Source: Eubacterium ramulus ATCC 29099
Lineage (GTDB): Bacteria > Bacillota > Clostridia > Lachnospirales > Lachnospiraceae
Reading direction: 5' to 3'
DNA: 64,000 bases
Assembly (NCBI RefSeq): GCF_000469345.1
Contig: NZ_KI271135.1
Span: 22,642 to 86,641, forward strand
Shown one piece after another: positions 53,469-63,177 of the stretch. Position numbers and translations under genes: made by a program. The notes under the pieces are model-generated. The model made no database searches. It had not been told where the DNA came from and was given only the letters and a program-made list of their open reading frames with translations. Numbering within the stretch: the stretch's first letter is position 1; each line of letters begins with the position of its first letter.

Positions 53469-54848
53469 TTACTCATCTGATTTTTCACTCTCATATGCAT
53501 TACGCACATCCCGCAGATACGACAGTGATCCAAAAGCCAGTATCATATCCTCTTTCTGCGCGTCCCGCAAAGCATATAATACCGCATCCTGAATATTTTC
53601 ACAATATTGTGCATCAATATTTTGCCCGAAAAGTTGCTTTTCCAGTTCTTTACCGTCCAGCGCCCGGGGATTCTGAGGTGTCACAGTGTATACACGATCT
53701 CCAGGATGATACATCATCGTAATCATTTTTTCATAATCTTTGTCAGCCAGAACCCCCATAATATATACGATTCTTCGGTTCGAAAAACTTTCGTCCAGTG
53801 TTTTTCTCAACTTACGCACTGCGTCTTCATTATGCGCCCCATCCAGATAGAAATCCGGTCCCGTTCCGATTTGTTCCATACGACCGTGCCAAATGGTATG
53901 TGAAAGTCCTTGTTGAATCACAGTTTCTGTGATTTTCGGATACTTTTTCTGTAGAATCCGCAATGTATTTATCACACAGACTGCATTTTCTACCTGAAAT
54001 GCACCGCAGAGGGAAAGTGTAACTGGAATACACAGAAAATCTTTTTCTGATTCTTCTTTCTGGATATTGTTTTTTACAGCATCCGGTGCAATACATACCT
54101 CATTGCTATTTCTCCTTGGTGCTTTCCATTCAAATGCATACCGACCATCTTTTTGCGTTATGTTCTGCACCTGCGTGATATCCGCAACAATCAACTCTGC
54201 CTGCATTTCTTCTGCTTTCTTCTTAATGACTTCCATTGCCTCCGGCTTTTGCTGCATGGTAACTACCGGCACCTGTGGTTTGATTATGCCGCTTTTTACA
54301 GTTGCGATCTCTGCCAGTGAATTCCCAAGAAAACGGATATGATCCATACTGATGGATGTCAGTACGCTGACCAGTGGCTTTTTGATCAGATTGGTTGCAT
54401 CTGTCGCACCGCCCATTCCGACTTCAAGCAATGCCATGTCACAGTTTTCTTCATAAAACCATAAAAAGGCTGCCGCGGTTTCCACTTCAAACCGGGTAGG
54501 ATGTGCCATTCCCTGTGCCACCAGTTTTTCACAGGCCGCTTTTACCCTTGTAAAAAGCTGTGCCAGCCGTCCTTTTTCTATATTTATGCCATTCATCTGA
54601 AACTCATCTTCATAAACAAATACATCCGGCGTACAGAATCTGCCCACGCGATATCCGGCTTCTGTCAAGACCTGGGAAAGCATAGCGCCCACAGAACCTT
54701 TTCCATTTGTCCCACCGATGTGTACCAGTGGGATTTTATCCTGTATATTGCCAAGTTCTGCCATCAGATTCTGAATACTGGTCAGCCCCAGCTGACTGCC
54801 GTATTTCTTTGTTTCTTCCAGGAAATCCATTGCGTCTATATAATTCAT
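53469..54848 (-). CDS. folC: Folylpolyglutamate/dihydrofolate synthase (FolC)
   Basis: Mur-ligase-family enzyme of 459 residues that adds glutamates to folates and may make dihydrofolate. The P-loop HIGGTNGKGSVGAML lies near residue 43, the SVLTSISMDHIRFLG region near 170, and DGAHNEDAVRKL near 330. ATG 54848 overlaps the upstream stop as ATGA; an ATG at 54860 is almost on top of the AAGGAG site. The region 225-265 carries a longer hydrophilic insertion than usual. Confidence 0.92.
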   Translation of the reverse strand: MNYIDAMDFLEETKKYGSQLGLTSIQNLMAELGNIQDKIPLVHIGGTNGKGSVGAMLSQVLTEAGYRVGRFCTPDVFVYEDEFQMNGINIEKGRLAQLFTRVKAACEKLVAQGMAHPTRFEVETAAAFLWFYEENCDMALLEVGMGGATDATNLIKKPLVSVLTSISMDHIRFLGNSLAEIATVKSGIIKPQVPVVTMQQKPEAMEVIKKKAEEMQAELIVADITQVQNITQKDGRYAFEWKAPRRNSNEVCIAPDAVKNNIQKEESEKDFLCIPVTLSLCGAFQVENAVCVINTLRILQKKYPKITETVIQQGLSHTIWHGRMEQIGTGPDFYLDGAHNEDAVRKLRKTLDESFSNRRIVYIMGVLADKDYEKMITMMYHPGDRVYTVTPQNPRALDGKELEKQLFGQNIDAQYCENIQDAVLYALRDAQKEDMILAFGSLSYLRDVRNAYESEKSDE

Positions 54849-55399
54849 TGTCTTTTCCATACTCCTTTTTCTGTCACCAGATATTCCACAGGCAGATCAT
54901 TTTCTTCCGTTGGCAGTTGATCCGCCACCTGCAGTTCATAAGCTACTCCTACTTTTACACAATCTGTTTTTCCTTCAAAAAACCGGTCATAGTAGCCTTT
55001 GCCATATCCCATACGGTTACCCTGACGGTCAAAAGCTACTCCCGGCACAAACACCAGAGCTTCTTCCCAGTCCACCGGATTTGTCTCCACCGGTTCCATT
55101 ACATGAAATGTACCTTCCTTCAGTTGTGAAAAACTGCTGATTTCAAAATATCGCATGGTATCTCCAAATACTTTTGGAAACACAATTCGTTTCTGCTGCC
55201 GCCAGCCTTCTTCTATCACCGGACGGATATCCACTTCATTTCCAAGTGGCGCATACGCCAATATTCTTTCTGCCTGCTGAAACAAATTACTTGAGATGAT
55301 GTTCTGACAGATTCGATCTGATTTTTCTTTTACTTCCATCTCGCTCATTTTATTTCGCAGCATCTTGTATTGTTTTCTGATTTCTTTCTTTTCCATCAT
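54845..55399 (-). CDS. 5-formyltetrahydrofolate cyclo-ligase
   Basis: Converts 5-formyl-THF to 5,10-methenyl-THF with ATP. The 184-residue protein has the N-terminal helix KEIRKQYKMLRNKMSE, the PLGNEVDIRP region near residue 50, and GYGKGYYDRF near 130, the nucleotide/phosphate loop. It is the first gene of the folate operon and overlaps folC. Confidence 0.92.
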   Translation of the reverse strand: MMEKKEIRKQYKMLRNKMSEMEVKEKSDRICQNIISSNLFQQAERILAYAPLGNEVDIRPVIEEGWRQQKRIVFPKVFGDTMRYFEISSFSQLKEGTFHVMEPVETNPVDWEEALVFVPGVAFDRQGNRMGYGKGYYDRFFEGKTDCVKVGVAYELQVADQLPTEENDLPVEYLVTEKGVWKRQ

Positions 55400-55427
55400 T
55401 TACCATTTCTGTACCATATCGTTTTTC

Positions 55428-55461
55428 GTAAAGCGGACATTCGCAATCCACTTTACATGTC
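55428..55461. repeat. Short hairpin repeat, copy 2
   Basis: CGTAAAGCGGACATTCGCAA is identical to the sequence at the start of the window; the right arm reads TCCACTTTAC, giving a 10-bp stem with one mismatch. It lies in the leader of the folate operon. Confidence 0.6.
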
Positions 55462-55500
55462 GCTAAATTATTAGTCAACCGTCTTTTGCATATTCCGCTA

Positions 55501-55529
55501 ATTATAACGCAAATACGGCATAATATCAA
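55501..55529 (-). promoter_or_regulatory. Promoter of the folate operon, overlapping a terminator
   Basis: TTGATA (55529-55524) and TATAAT (55506-55501) on the minus strand with 17 bases between. The -35 box is inside the stem of the hairpin at 55511-55553. Confidence 0.65.
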
Positions 55530-55553
55530 TTTGTTTTGATATTATGCGTATTT
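55511..55553 (-). terminator. Terminator after the rhodanese gene
   Basis: AAATACGGCATAATATCAA (55511-55529) pairs with TTGATATTATGCGTATTT (55536-55553) with a one-base bulge. It follows the rhodanese gene on the minus strand. Confidence 0.7.
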
Positions 55554-55604
55554 ATTTTTCTGCATTCATTTGATTAACAAACGTCAATCGCCAAATTTCA
55601 TATT

Positions 55605-55931
55605 TTATTTCATTTTCTTCAATGGACCTTCATGCTCTTCCATTCTTCCGCCTGGAATCGCATTTTCATATCCCATTTTCTTTAATTTTTTTGCTGCCTT
55701 TTTCGGTTCATTATCATAGCTTCCAACGATATAAATCTTTTTCTCCTTATCCGGAACACGTTTTTCGATCAGTTCTAACTGCGTCATTGGAATATTGATG
55801 CTTCCGCTGATATACCCGCGTTTATATACATCTTTGGCACGAATATCGATCAGTACTGCATTTTTATCTGTTCTAGACTCATTAATGGCATCATTTACCG
55901 TTAAAACCTTAAATCGATCAAAAATCCCCAT
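55605..55931 (-). CDS. Rhodanese-like domain protein lacking the catalytic cysteine
   Basis: Single rhodanese domain of 108 residues. LIDIRAKDVYKRGYISGSIN near residues 27-46 is the standard CH2A region, but the active loop after IYIV reads GSYDNEP, where active members have a Cys followed by small residues; residue 70 is Gly. The protein contains no cysteine at all, so sulfur transfer is not possible in the usual way. A binding or regulatory role is likely. A GAAGGAG site precedes the ATG. Confidence 0.85.
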   Translation of the reverse strand: MGIFDRFKVLTVNDAINESRTDKNAVLIDIRAKDVYKRGYISGSINIPMTQLELIEKRVPDKEKKIYIVGSYDNEPKKAAKKLKKMGYENAIPGGRMEEHEGPLKKMK

Positions 55932-56052
55932 TTTCTATTTCTCCTTCACCTTATCTTTTCTTTTATGCCCGTTATCTGCCATACCTTTTTTACGTGCAGA
56001 ATCCGATTACATGTAGAACAGTATATAACCGACCATAAAATCTGGCAAGCTT

Positions 56053-57024
56053 TTATTTCTGAAGAAACGCTAAAATCTTATTGATATACTTGTCCATCGT
56101 CTCATCATTGCTGCTGTATGTCTCATGTTTTGTTTCTGACAGATACAGGTATTCACATTCAGCTATACCATGTTTTTTAATCTTATCAGCAAACTTCTGT
56201 ATTTGACTTGTCCACACATAATCGTCCTGTTCTGCCTGAATGATCAACATCGGTGCCGTATACTTTTTCCACGCATGACGCATCAGATACGTGTTCATCT
56301 TTGCAGCATTCGACAGCCAGCTATAAGATGCCGCACAGGTCTGCATCTCTTTTGTCGCTTTTCTGCGTTCGTTAAAGCGGGTAAATCTCGGTTTTGATGT
56401 AGATGCACTTGTCTCAAATGTTTCACTCGCTTCATATGGTTTCTGTCCAAGCACATAATGTTCTGCTTTTCCGATCAGGCACTGGAGCGTTGACACCGAC
56501 GCAGAAATTCCCCACGGAACATTTGCAGTATGTGGTCGGATCATCGGAGAATTTAAAATCACATGTTGAAACCACTCCGGCTTCCAGGACACTGCAATGG
56601 CTCCGATTGCCCCTCCCATCGAATGGGCAAACAAGTTTAACGGCAAATTCGGATATTCTTTTTTTGCCATCTGACAAATTTTCAGAAAATCTCTGATATA
56701 ACGTTTCCATGTATCAATATGTACCAGAGAAGAATCTTTCGTCAGGCGATAACTCCATCCATGTCCGCAATGTTCCGGCAGCCACACATGATAACCGGCC
56801 TGTAAAAAGTAATAGACCAGTTCATCATATTTCGGATAGGATTCCGTAAATCCATGACAGATCACAATCACACCTTTTGGCATGTCTGCCTGGTAACGTA
56901 AAACATGCAGTTTCCCGACTGCATCATAACTGTCTGTATATCCGCTTATGCATCGTTGTTTCAGATATGGTTCTACCGTCGTCTTCATAGTCTCATCATA
57001 TTTTACTTCCTGTATAATTTCCAT
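56053..57024 (-). CDS. Alpha/beta hydrolase, monoacylglycerol-lipase-like
   Basis: Serine hydrolase of 323 residues. The oxyanion segment VICHGFTESYPKYDEL lies near residue 41, the nucleophile elbow FAHSMGGAIGAIA near 130, the acid in IQAEQDDYV near 265, and the His in ETKHETYSS near 300. This is the lysophospholipase/monoacylglycerol lipase pattern (Hydrolase_4 family). It lies 49 bases downstream of a GPH transporter in a tetR-led operon. The substrate is open; a lipid or acyl ester is most likely. Confidence 0.85.
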   Translation of the reverse strand: MEIIQEVKYDETMKTTVEPYLKQRCISGYTDSYDAVGKLHVLRYQADMPKGVIVICHGFTESYPKYDELVYYFLQAGYHVWLPEHCGHGWSYRLTKDSSLVHIDTWKRYIRDFLKICQMAKKEYPNLPLNLFAHSMGGAIGAIAVSWKPEWFQHVILNSPMIRPHTANVPWGISASVSTLQCLIGKAEHYVLGQKPYEASETFETSASTSKPRFTRFNERRKATKEMQTCAASYSWLSNAAKMNTYLMRHAWKKYTAPMLIIQAEQDDYVWTSQIQKFADKIKKHGIAECEYLYLSETKHETYSSNDETMDKYINKILAFLQK

Positions 57025-57073
57025 ATTGTCAGTCCTTCGTATCCTGTCTTTTGCCCTTCCCTGTTACAAACAA

Positions 57074-58429
57074 TTACTTTCCGCTGATAATCCCGTTAAT
57101 TCTTTTTTCATTATAAAACGCAAGAATAATACCGCCAACACAGCAAAATACTGCTGCTCCAAATGCTGCGATCCGATAACCGGTTCCGTTTCCCACTTCA
57201 ATCGTAGAAACAGCTGTAAAAATCAGCATGGAAAGGCTCTGCCCAAGTTTAAATGCAAAGGTTCTTGCTGCATAAAACATGCCTTCCCGGTTGCTTCCGG
57301 AAGTTATAGCATCACTCTGTGCGATATCTGCAACGACTGCCTGCGGGAGAATTCCGAAAATTGCCATCGGCAGCGCTGCTACAACCATAAGAATCAGTCC
57401 CTGTACGTTTTCCGGTATCAAAGAAATTTTTCCCATAAAACCGGTATAAAAATAAGCCAGACTGAATACCACAAATGCAAACAGAATCATCTTTTTCTTT
57501 CCGATCTTCGGTGTCAGCTTATTAACCGGTATGTAAAACACCAGAGATAATGCAGTCATTCCGACAAAATAAATTGTTGTCATTGTCTCCGGAAGACGCA
57601 ACAGACTGGTAACGAAAAACGGAAGCCCTGTCTGGAACATTGTCAACGCAATCCAGTAAAAAATATCTGATCCGACAAATTTGCGAAATTCCCCATTTTT
57701 AAATGTTTCCACAAGAGAACGAAATGCTGATTCTTTTGCCGGAACCGTATTGACATAATCTTTTTCCCGGATACAGAACACCGGAACAAGCATGCAGATA
57801 AATGCAATCACTGCCATAATCGTAAAAGTCACACGGATTGCACCGACTCTTCCAAATGCCGGAATAAACATGCCCCAGATGGTCGGTGCCAGATAAGCAA
57901 CTGCTGTTCCCGCAATAAATGTAAAGGAAATCACAGTGGAAATATTCAGCCGTTCCTGCTGCGTATGTCCAAGCTCCGGAATCAACGCATTGTACGGTGT
58001 ACAATATGCCGTAATTGATAAATAGTATGCCAGAATCATGACCAGTAAAAATACTGCGTTAATTCGGCTGTTTTTATTCACCGGTGACCAGAATACAAGC
58101 ACGGTTGAAAGTGCCAGTGGCAAAGATGCCCATTTCAAAAATGGGATTCTTCGCCCATGTTTCGATGTACAACGGTCAGATAACGATGCGATCATCGGAT
58201 CTGTAAACGCATCAAAAATCCGTCCAAACGCGGTAATTCCCCCGATAATAGTAAAGATTCCAAAGACTACCAATCCCTGCGGAATAAATACCGTCTGTCC
58301 CTGACTGATAGCTACCTGATCCGGCTGATAAAAGTATACCAGCCAGTTTGAAATAATTCCCGACAACATTGCCCAGCCAAACTGACCTGCTGCAAACTGC
58401 CATATTTTTGCCGTTGATAATTTTTTCAT
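57074..58429 (-). CDS. GPH-family (glycoside-pentoside-hexuronide) cation symporter
   Basis: MFS-fold carrier of 451 residues with 12 helices. FGRIFDAFTDPMIASLSDR near residue 65 has the conserved Asp residues that bind Na+ in MelB-type carriers, followed by GRRIPFLKWA. Carriers of this family usually import sugars with Na+ or H+, although its neighbours (tetR and a lipase-like hydrolase) are not sugar genes. It starts 14 bases after tetR, so the three genes form an operon. Confidence 0.87.
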   Translation of the reverse strand: MKKLSTAKIWQFAAGQFGWAMLSGIISNWLVYFYQPDQVAISQGQTVFIPQGLVVFGIFTIIGGITAFGRIFDAFTDPMIASLSDRCTSKHGRRIPFLKWASLPLALSTVLVFWSPVNKNSRINAVFLLVMILAYYLSITAYCTPYNALIPELGHTQQERLNISTVISFTFIAGTAVAYLAPTIWGMFIPAFGRVGAIRVTFTIMAVIAFICMLVPVFCIREKDYVNTVPAKESAFRSLVETFKNGEFRKFVGSDIFYWIALTMFQTGLPFFVTSLLRLPETMTTIYFVGMTALSLVFYIPVNKLTPKIGKKKMILFAFVVFSLAYFYTGFMGKISLIPENVQGLILMVVAALPMAIFGILPQAVVADIAQSDAITSGSNREGMFYAARTFAFKLGQSLSMLIFTAVSTIEVGNGTGYRIAAFGAAVFCCVGGIILAFYNEKRINGIISGK

Positions 58430-58443
58430 AATACCGTCTCCTT

Positions 58444-59130
58444 CTATTTTTTATCCAAAGAATTCTGCTGTAATCCCCTCAAAATCACTCCTGTCATCAC
58501 CTGAAGCTGTACGTTTCCTTCCACAATCCGATCAGAAGTCAAAATATCTCCTCCCACTGCCAGTTTTTCCATCAATGACAACAGTGTATGGGTCAGTGAA
58601 AAATACATTTCATCTACTGAACAGACAAAAGCAAGACTTCCATCTTCCAATCCTGTTTCCAGTGCATTTGTCACATATGGTTTCAACTTCAAAATGCCAT
58701 CTTCGTAATCAGACAGACCTTCTTGGGAAATCTCATATTTTTTTACAAACACATCAAATTCCTGTAAAAATTTCAAAAATGCTTTCTCTTCTTCAAAAAT
58801 CCGGCAGAAAGTATGTAAAATCTGTTCCAAACGCTGATAACCGCTCCACATCTTTAAAGAAACAGATTCCGCTCTTTCCAGCTCTGTCAGATATTTTCCT
58901 GCTACCTGTTCCCAGTAGTGTCCCGCAGTCTCAATCACCAGTTCGATTTTCGTAGAAAAATAACGATATACCGTCGCAGCCCCCACACCGGCATGCTTCG
59001 CAATTTCTTCTATTGAAGTGTCTTCGATACATTTTTTCTCAAACAAGGTCATCGATGCCGTCAGAATCTGCTTTCTTTTCTGCTGTGCCTGTCGCTCTCT
59101 TGTGCTGAGTACTATTTTATCTCCACTCAT
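58444..59130 (-). CDS. TetR-family regulator
   Basis: Regulator of 228 residues with an N-terminal helix-turn-helix (TSIEEIAKHAGVGAATVYRY, residues about 38-57) and a larger helical ligand domain. It heads the transporter-hydrolase operon and probably represses it, releasing with an unknown hydrophobic ligand. Confidence 0.87.
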   Translation of the reverse strand: MSGDKIVLSTRERQAQQKRKQILTASMTLFEKKCIEDTSIEEIAKHAGVGAATVYRYFSTKIELVIETAGHYWEQVAGKYLTELERAESVSLKMWSGYQRLEQILHTFCRIFEEEKAFLKFLQEFDVFVKKYEISQEGLSDYEDGILKLKPYVTNALETGLEDGSLAFVCSVDEMYFSLTHTLLSLMEKLAVGGDILTSDRIVEGNVQLQVMTGVILRGLQQNSLDKK

Positions 59131-59206
59131 ATGTTTATCACCTTCTTTTTATGATAGTAATACTATCACTTTTATCATTATCTTACAATATATTTCCTGT
59201 CAAACA

Positions 59207-59257
59207 AAAAGAGAACCTCCGGTTCCTGTCTGAAACAGGAACCGGAGGTTCTCTTTT
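59207..59257 (-). terminator. Terminator after hppA
   Basis: A perfect 23-bp stem (59207-59229 with 59235-59257), loop 5 bases, A- and T-flanked. It lies between hppA and tetR and ends the hppA transcript. Confidence 0.9.
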
Positions 59258-59317
59258 CTTATATTTATTTCATCAAACAAATATGAACATTCTTCGTCAA
59301 CGATCTATTTTCTTATC

Positions 59318-61330
59318 TTAGAAAATTAACAGTCCACCAACCTGTAAGAACAGTGGGGCGAATACTAATGACACGATTGTCATCAGTTTAATCAGGATGT
59401 TGATGGAAGGACCTGATGTATCCTTGAACGGATCACCTACAGTATCACCAACAACGGCTGCTTTGTGCGGCTCGCTTCCTTTTCCACCATGATTTCCACC
59501 CTCGATGAATTTCTTAGCATTATCCCATGCTCCACCGGCGTTAGCCATAAAGATAGCCATCATAACACCAGTAACCAGAGCACCTGCAAGCAGTCCGCCA
59601 AGAGCTTCTGTACCAAGCAGAAGACCAACGACAATCGGAACAATGATTGCCAGAACACCCGGAACGATCATCTCTTTTAAGGATGCCTGTGTAGAAATAC
59701 CTACGCAAGTCTTGTAATCCGGTTTGCTTGTTCCCTCAAGGATTCCTTTGTCAGATCTAAACTGACGACGAACTTCTTCGATCATCTTGTAAGCAGCTTT
59801 GGAAACTGCTTCCATTGTGATGGATGAGAACAGGAATGGTAACATGGCACCGATGAACAGACCAGCGATAACAACCGGGTTCAGGATACTGATACCGGAC
59901 TCCATCAGATCAACTGCTTCTGCATAACTTACGAAAAGTGCAAGAGCTGTCAGAGCTGCAGAACCGATAGCAAAACCTTTACCAATAGCTGCTGTTGTGT
60001 TACCTACAGAATCCAGAGAGTCTGTGATGTCACGAACGCTCTCGTCCAGACCGGACATCTCTGCGATACCACCAGCGTTATCTGCGATCGGACCGTATGC
60101 ATCAACGGCTACTGTACTTCCTGTTGTGGCAAGCATACCTACGGCTGCAAGTGCGATACCGTATACACCAGCCATCATGAAAGCTACGATAATTGCAACT
60201 GCGATCAGAACAACCGGTAATGCACAGGACTGCATACCAACTGCAAGACCACTGATGATGTTTGTAGCGGAGCCTGTCTCAGACTGATCTGCGATCTTCT
60301 GTACATGTCTATAATGATCAGATGTATACCACTCTGTGATTTTACCGATCAGCAGACCAACAATCAGACCTGCAACGATTGCAACAAACGGTTTCATAGA
60401 ACCAAGCATAACGTGGGAAAGAATTGCAGCGAGCACGATTGTGATCACATAAGAAACATTCTCACCAGTGTTCAGTGCTTTCTGCGGATTAACACCATCT
60501 TTACCACGTACAAAGAAAATACCGATGATAGAAGCGATGATTCCGACTGCAGAAAGTACTAACGGATAGAAAGCTGCTCCAATGGTTCCTGCTGCTCCGA
60601 TATAAGATGTAGATGCTGCAATACCAAGTGTGATTGCAGAAATGATAGAACCTACATATGACTCAAAAAGGTCAGCTCCCATACCGGCAACGTCACCTAC
60701 GTTGTCACCTACGTTATCAGCGATAACAGCCGGGTTACGAGGATCATCTTCCGGAATACCAGCTTCTACTTTACCAACAAGGTCAGCTCCTACGTCAGCA
60801 GCTTTCGTATAGATACCACCACCAACACGGGCAAATAAAGCAACGAAAGAAGCACCAAGACTGAAGCCGAACAGGATGGATGAGTTTCCTGTCAGTACAT
60901 AAATGATGCTGACACCAAACAGACCAAGTCCAACTACACAAAGTCCCATAACTGCACCGCCACGGAATGCAACGGATAAAGCAGCTGCCATACCTTTCTC
61001 TTTTGCAGCATTCGCAGTTCTGACGTTTGCTCTTGTAGCAACTGTCATACCACAGAAACCTGCAATAATAGAGAAAAACGCTCCGATTAAGAAACATAAA
61101 GCTGTTGTCCAGCCAATTGCAAATCCTACTGCCACAAATACAATGACAATAATGATTGCAAGAATTTTGTACTCAGCGAATAAGAACGCACGAGCACCTT
61201 CATGGATTGCTGCTGCAATTTCTTTCATACGGTCTGTACCTTCAGACTGTTTTTTTACATTGGCAGCTAATCCTGCGGCAACCAATAAAGCGATGATGCC
61301 GATGATTGGAATAATAATAGTCCAAGTCAT
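59318..61330 (-). CDS. hppA: Membrane-bound, K+-dependent sodium-pumping pyrophosphatase (HppA)
   Basis: Integral membrane pyrophosphatase of 670 residues with about 16 helices that uses PPi hydrolysis to export Na+ (or Na+ and H+). The PPi/Mg site lies at about residues 175-213 ([35 protein letters not shown]), with the second half-site [16 protein letters not shown] near 635. [16 protein letters not shown] has Ala at the K+-selectivity position, as in K+-dependent, mostly Na+-pumping members; the Lys variant is K+-independent. An AAGGGAGAG site precedes the ATG. It is monocistronic. Confidence 0.96.
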   Translation of the reverse strand: MTWTIIIPIIGIIALLVAAGLAANVKKQSEGTDRMKEIAAAIHEGARAFLFAEYKILAIIIVIVFVAVGFAIGWTTALCFLIGAFFSIIAGFCGMTVATRANVRTANAAKEKGMAAALSVAFRGGAVMGLCVVGLGLFGVSIIYVLTGNSSILFGFSLGASFVALFARVGGGIYTKAADVGADLVGKVEAGIPEDDPRNPAVIADNVGDNVGDVAGMGADLFESYVGSIISAITLGIAASTSYIGAAGTIGAAFYPLVLSAVGIIASIIGIFFVRGKDGVNPQKALNTGENVSYVITIVLAAILSHVMLGSMKPFVAIVAGLIVGLLIGKITEWYTSDHYRHVQKIADQSETGSATNIISGLAVGMQSCALPVVLIAVAIIVAFMMAGVYGIALAAVGMLATTGSTVAVDAYGPIADNAGGIAEMSGLDESVRDITDSLDSVGNTTAAIGKGFAIGSAALTALALFVSYAEAVDLMESGISILNPVVIAGLFIGAMLPFLFSSITMEAVSKAAYKMIEEVRRQFRSDKGILEGTSKPDYKTCVGISTQASLKEMIVPGVLAIIVPIVVGLLLGTEALGGLLAGALVTGVMMAIFMANAGGAWDNAKKFIEGGNHGGKGSEPHKAAVVGDTVGDPFKDTSGPSINILIKLMTIVSLVFAPLFLQVGGLLIF

Positions 61331-61767
61331 GATGTATTAACTCTCCCTTCGATAGTCATAAAGTATGTCCTTATATTCATACTTCATTGTGAATAGCCAA
61401 TCCCTGCATCTTTCATATTTCATGCCATACATTCTTATTTCGTGTTAAAAATGATGCCACGACTATAAAAGCCTGCAAAAATTGTCTAGGCATTATACTA
61501 GCATATGCAAAACGGGCTTGTCAACGATTGTTATGCAATTATCAATCTATTCTGTGCAAATTCAACCATTATATCTTTGATTACGTCATTCTTTTCGTCA
61601 TTATTCCATGTGTTTTTTCCATTTTTTTCTACATTTTTTCAAGAATCACTATTTTTCAGAACAAATCAGATGCAATTTCATTTTCCATAAATCGATGTTT
61701 TATGATACAATAATGCATGGCATTATTAATGCTTTTTTACTAATTATATTATTCGAGGTGAATGTTT
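61331..61767. other. Divergent region between hppA and the aminopeptidase gene
   Basis: AT-rich DNA with the hppA promoter (listed) and a small leader hairpin, AAGTATG/CATACTT, before hppA. A palindrome GCATTA-T-TAATGC (61719-61731) lies near the aminopeptidase start. No gene is called; frames at 61505-61892 have no ribosome site. Confidence 0.5.
61495..61524 (-). promoter_or_regulatory. Promoter of hppA
   Basis: A perfect TTGACA (61524-61519) and TAGTAT (61500-61495) on the minus strand, 18-base spacer; the leader is about 160 nt. Confidence 0.5.
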
Positions 61768-63042
61768 ATGCAGTCAAATATCGCAACAGAATTAATACAG
61801 TTTATAAAGACAAGTCCATCTGCTTTTCATGCAGTAGCCACAATGAAAAAAGAGTTTCTGGCAAATGGTTTTACCGCTCTGGCAGAAAATGAGCGCTGGA
61901 ATCTGAAAGCCGGCGGACAGTATTTTATCACACGCAATGACTCATCCATCATTGCTTTTTCTATTCCGGAAAATGGATTTCACGGTATGCGCATCATGGC
62001 TAGCCACAGTGACTCTCCTTCCTTTAAAATTAAGGAAAATCCAGAAATGGAAGTGGAAAAACACTATATCAAACTCAATGTAGAACGCTACGGCGGCATG
62101 ATTTTTGCGCCTTGGTTTGACCGTCCGCTTTCCGTAGCCGGACGTCTGATCATCAAAAATCCATCTACCGGAACACTCGAAAGCAGACTGGTCAATGTAG
62201 ACCGTGATCTGGTCATGATTCCAAACCTGGCCATCCATATGAATCGTGAAGTAAACAGCGGCTACAAATATAATGCGCAGAAAGACATGCTTCCACTCTA
62301 CGGCATGAGTACAGCAAAAGACACCTTTATGGAAACAGTTGCTGGCGCAGCTCATGTATCCACTGATGACATTCTCGGACACGATCTCTTCTTATATAAT
62401 AGAGAATCAGCCAGCATCTGGGGAGCTGATGAAGAATTCATCTCTGCTCCACAGCTTGATGATCTACAATGTGCATTTTCATCCATGAAAGGCTTCTTGT
62501 ACGGAGAAAAAAACAATTATCTGGCTCTACATTGTGTATTTGATAACGAAGAAGTGGGAAGTGGTACCAAGCAGGGCGCTGCATCTACTTTTTTACGTGA
62601 TACCCTGCAGCGTATCCACGAAGTATTAGGCTACGACTGTGAGGATTATCGCATTCATCTGGCTAACAGCCTGATGTTCTCTGCAGATAATGCACATGCG
62701 GTCCATCCGAACCACACCGATATGGCAGACCCGACAAACCGCCCGTACCTGAATGGTGGTATTGTGATTAAATTCAATGCAAACCAGAAATATTGTACCG
62801 ATGCAGTATCCGCAGCAATGTTTCGCGATATCTGCAAACAGGCAGATGTACCGGTACAGACGTTCACAAATCGTTCCGATATCGCAGGCGGATCCACACT
62901 GGGCAATATTTCCAATACACAGGTCGCACTCAATACAGTGGATATCGGATTACCTCAGCTGGCCATGCATTCACCATATGAGACAGCCGGAGTGAAAGAT
63001 ACCGAATATCTCATACGGGCTGCACAGGAATTTTTCTGTTAG
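61768..63042 (+). CDS. M18-family aminopeptidase
   Basis: Zinc aminopeptidase of 424 residues (aspartyl aminopeptidase/ApeB-like). Metal and catalytic residues sit in the M18 motifs: MASHSDSPSFKIKE (His/Asp) near residue 80, CVFDNEEVGSGTKQGA (Glu-Glu) near 255, and SADNAHAVHPNH near 300. It removes acidic or neutral N-terminal residues from peptides in the cytoplasm. ATG 61768 gives proper spacing from the GAGGTG site; ATG 61762 is too close. Confidence 0.92.
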   Translation: MQSNIATELIQFIKTSPSAFHAVATMKKEFLANGFTALAENERWNLKAGGQYFITRNDSSIIAFSIPENGFHGMRIMASHSDSPSFKIKENPEMEVEKHYIKLNVERYGGMIFAPWFDRPLSVAGRLIIKNPSTGTLESRLVNVDRDLVMIPNLAIHMNREVNSGYKYNAQKDMLPLYGMSTAKDTFMETVAGAAHVSTDDILGHDLFLYNRESASIWGADEEFISAPQLDDLQCAFSSMKGFLYGEKNNYLALHCVFDNEEVGSGTKQGAASTFLRDTLQRIHEVLGYDCEDYRIHLANSLMFSADNAHAVHPNHTDMADPTNRPYLNGGIVIKFNANQKYCTDAVSAAMFRDICKQADVPVQTFTNRSDIAGGSTLGNISNTQVALNTVDIGLPQLAMHSPYETAGVKDTEYLIRAAQEFFC

Positions 63043-63071
63043 CAAAAGTATATTTTTCACATTACACAGCA

Positions 63072-63112
63072 AAAATACCGATTTCTCATCATCATCGAGA
63101 AATCGGTATTTT
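63072..63112. terminator. Bidirectional terminator after the aminopeptidase gene
   Basis: AAAATACCGATTTCTC (63072-63087) pairs perfectly with GAGAAATCGGTATTTT (63097-63112). The convergent topoisomerase gene ends 66 bases further on. Confidence 0.88.
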
Positions 63113-63177
63113 ATTTACAACATGCTCGAGTATAAAACACACACTTTTTTCTATTGTTGTATCGAATTCGCTATATA

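Noticed and set aside
61719-61731. Palindrome GCATTA-T-TAATGC before the aminopeptidase gene
   Set aside because: Short and AT-rich; no clear promoter relation, so not called as an operator.
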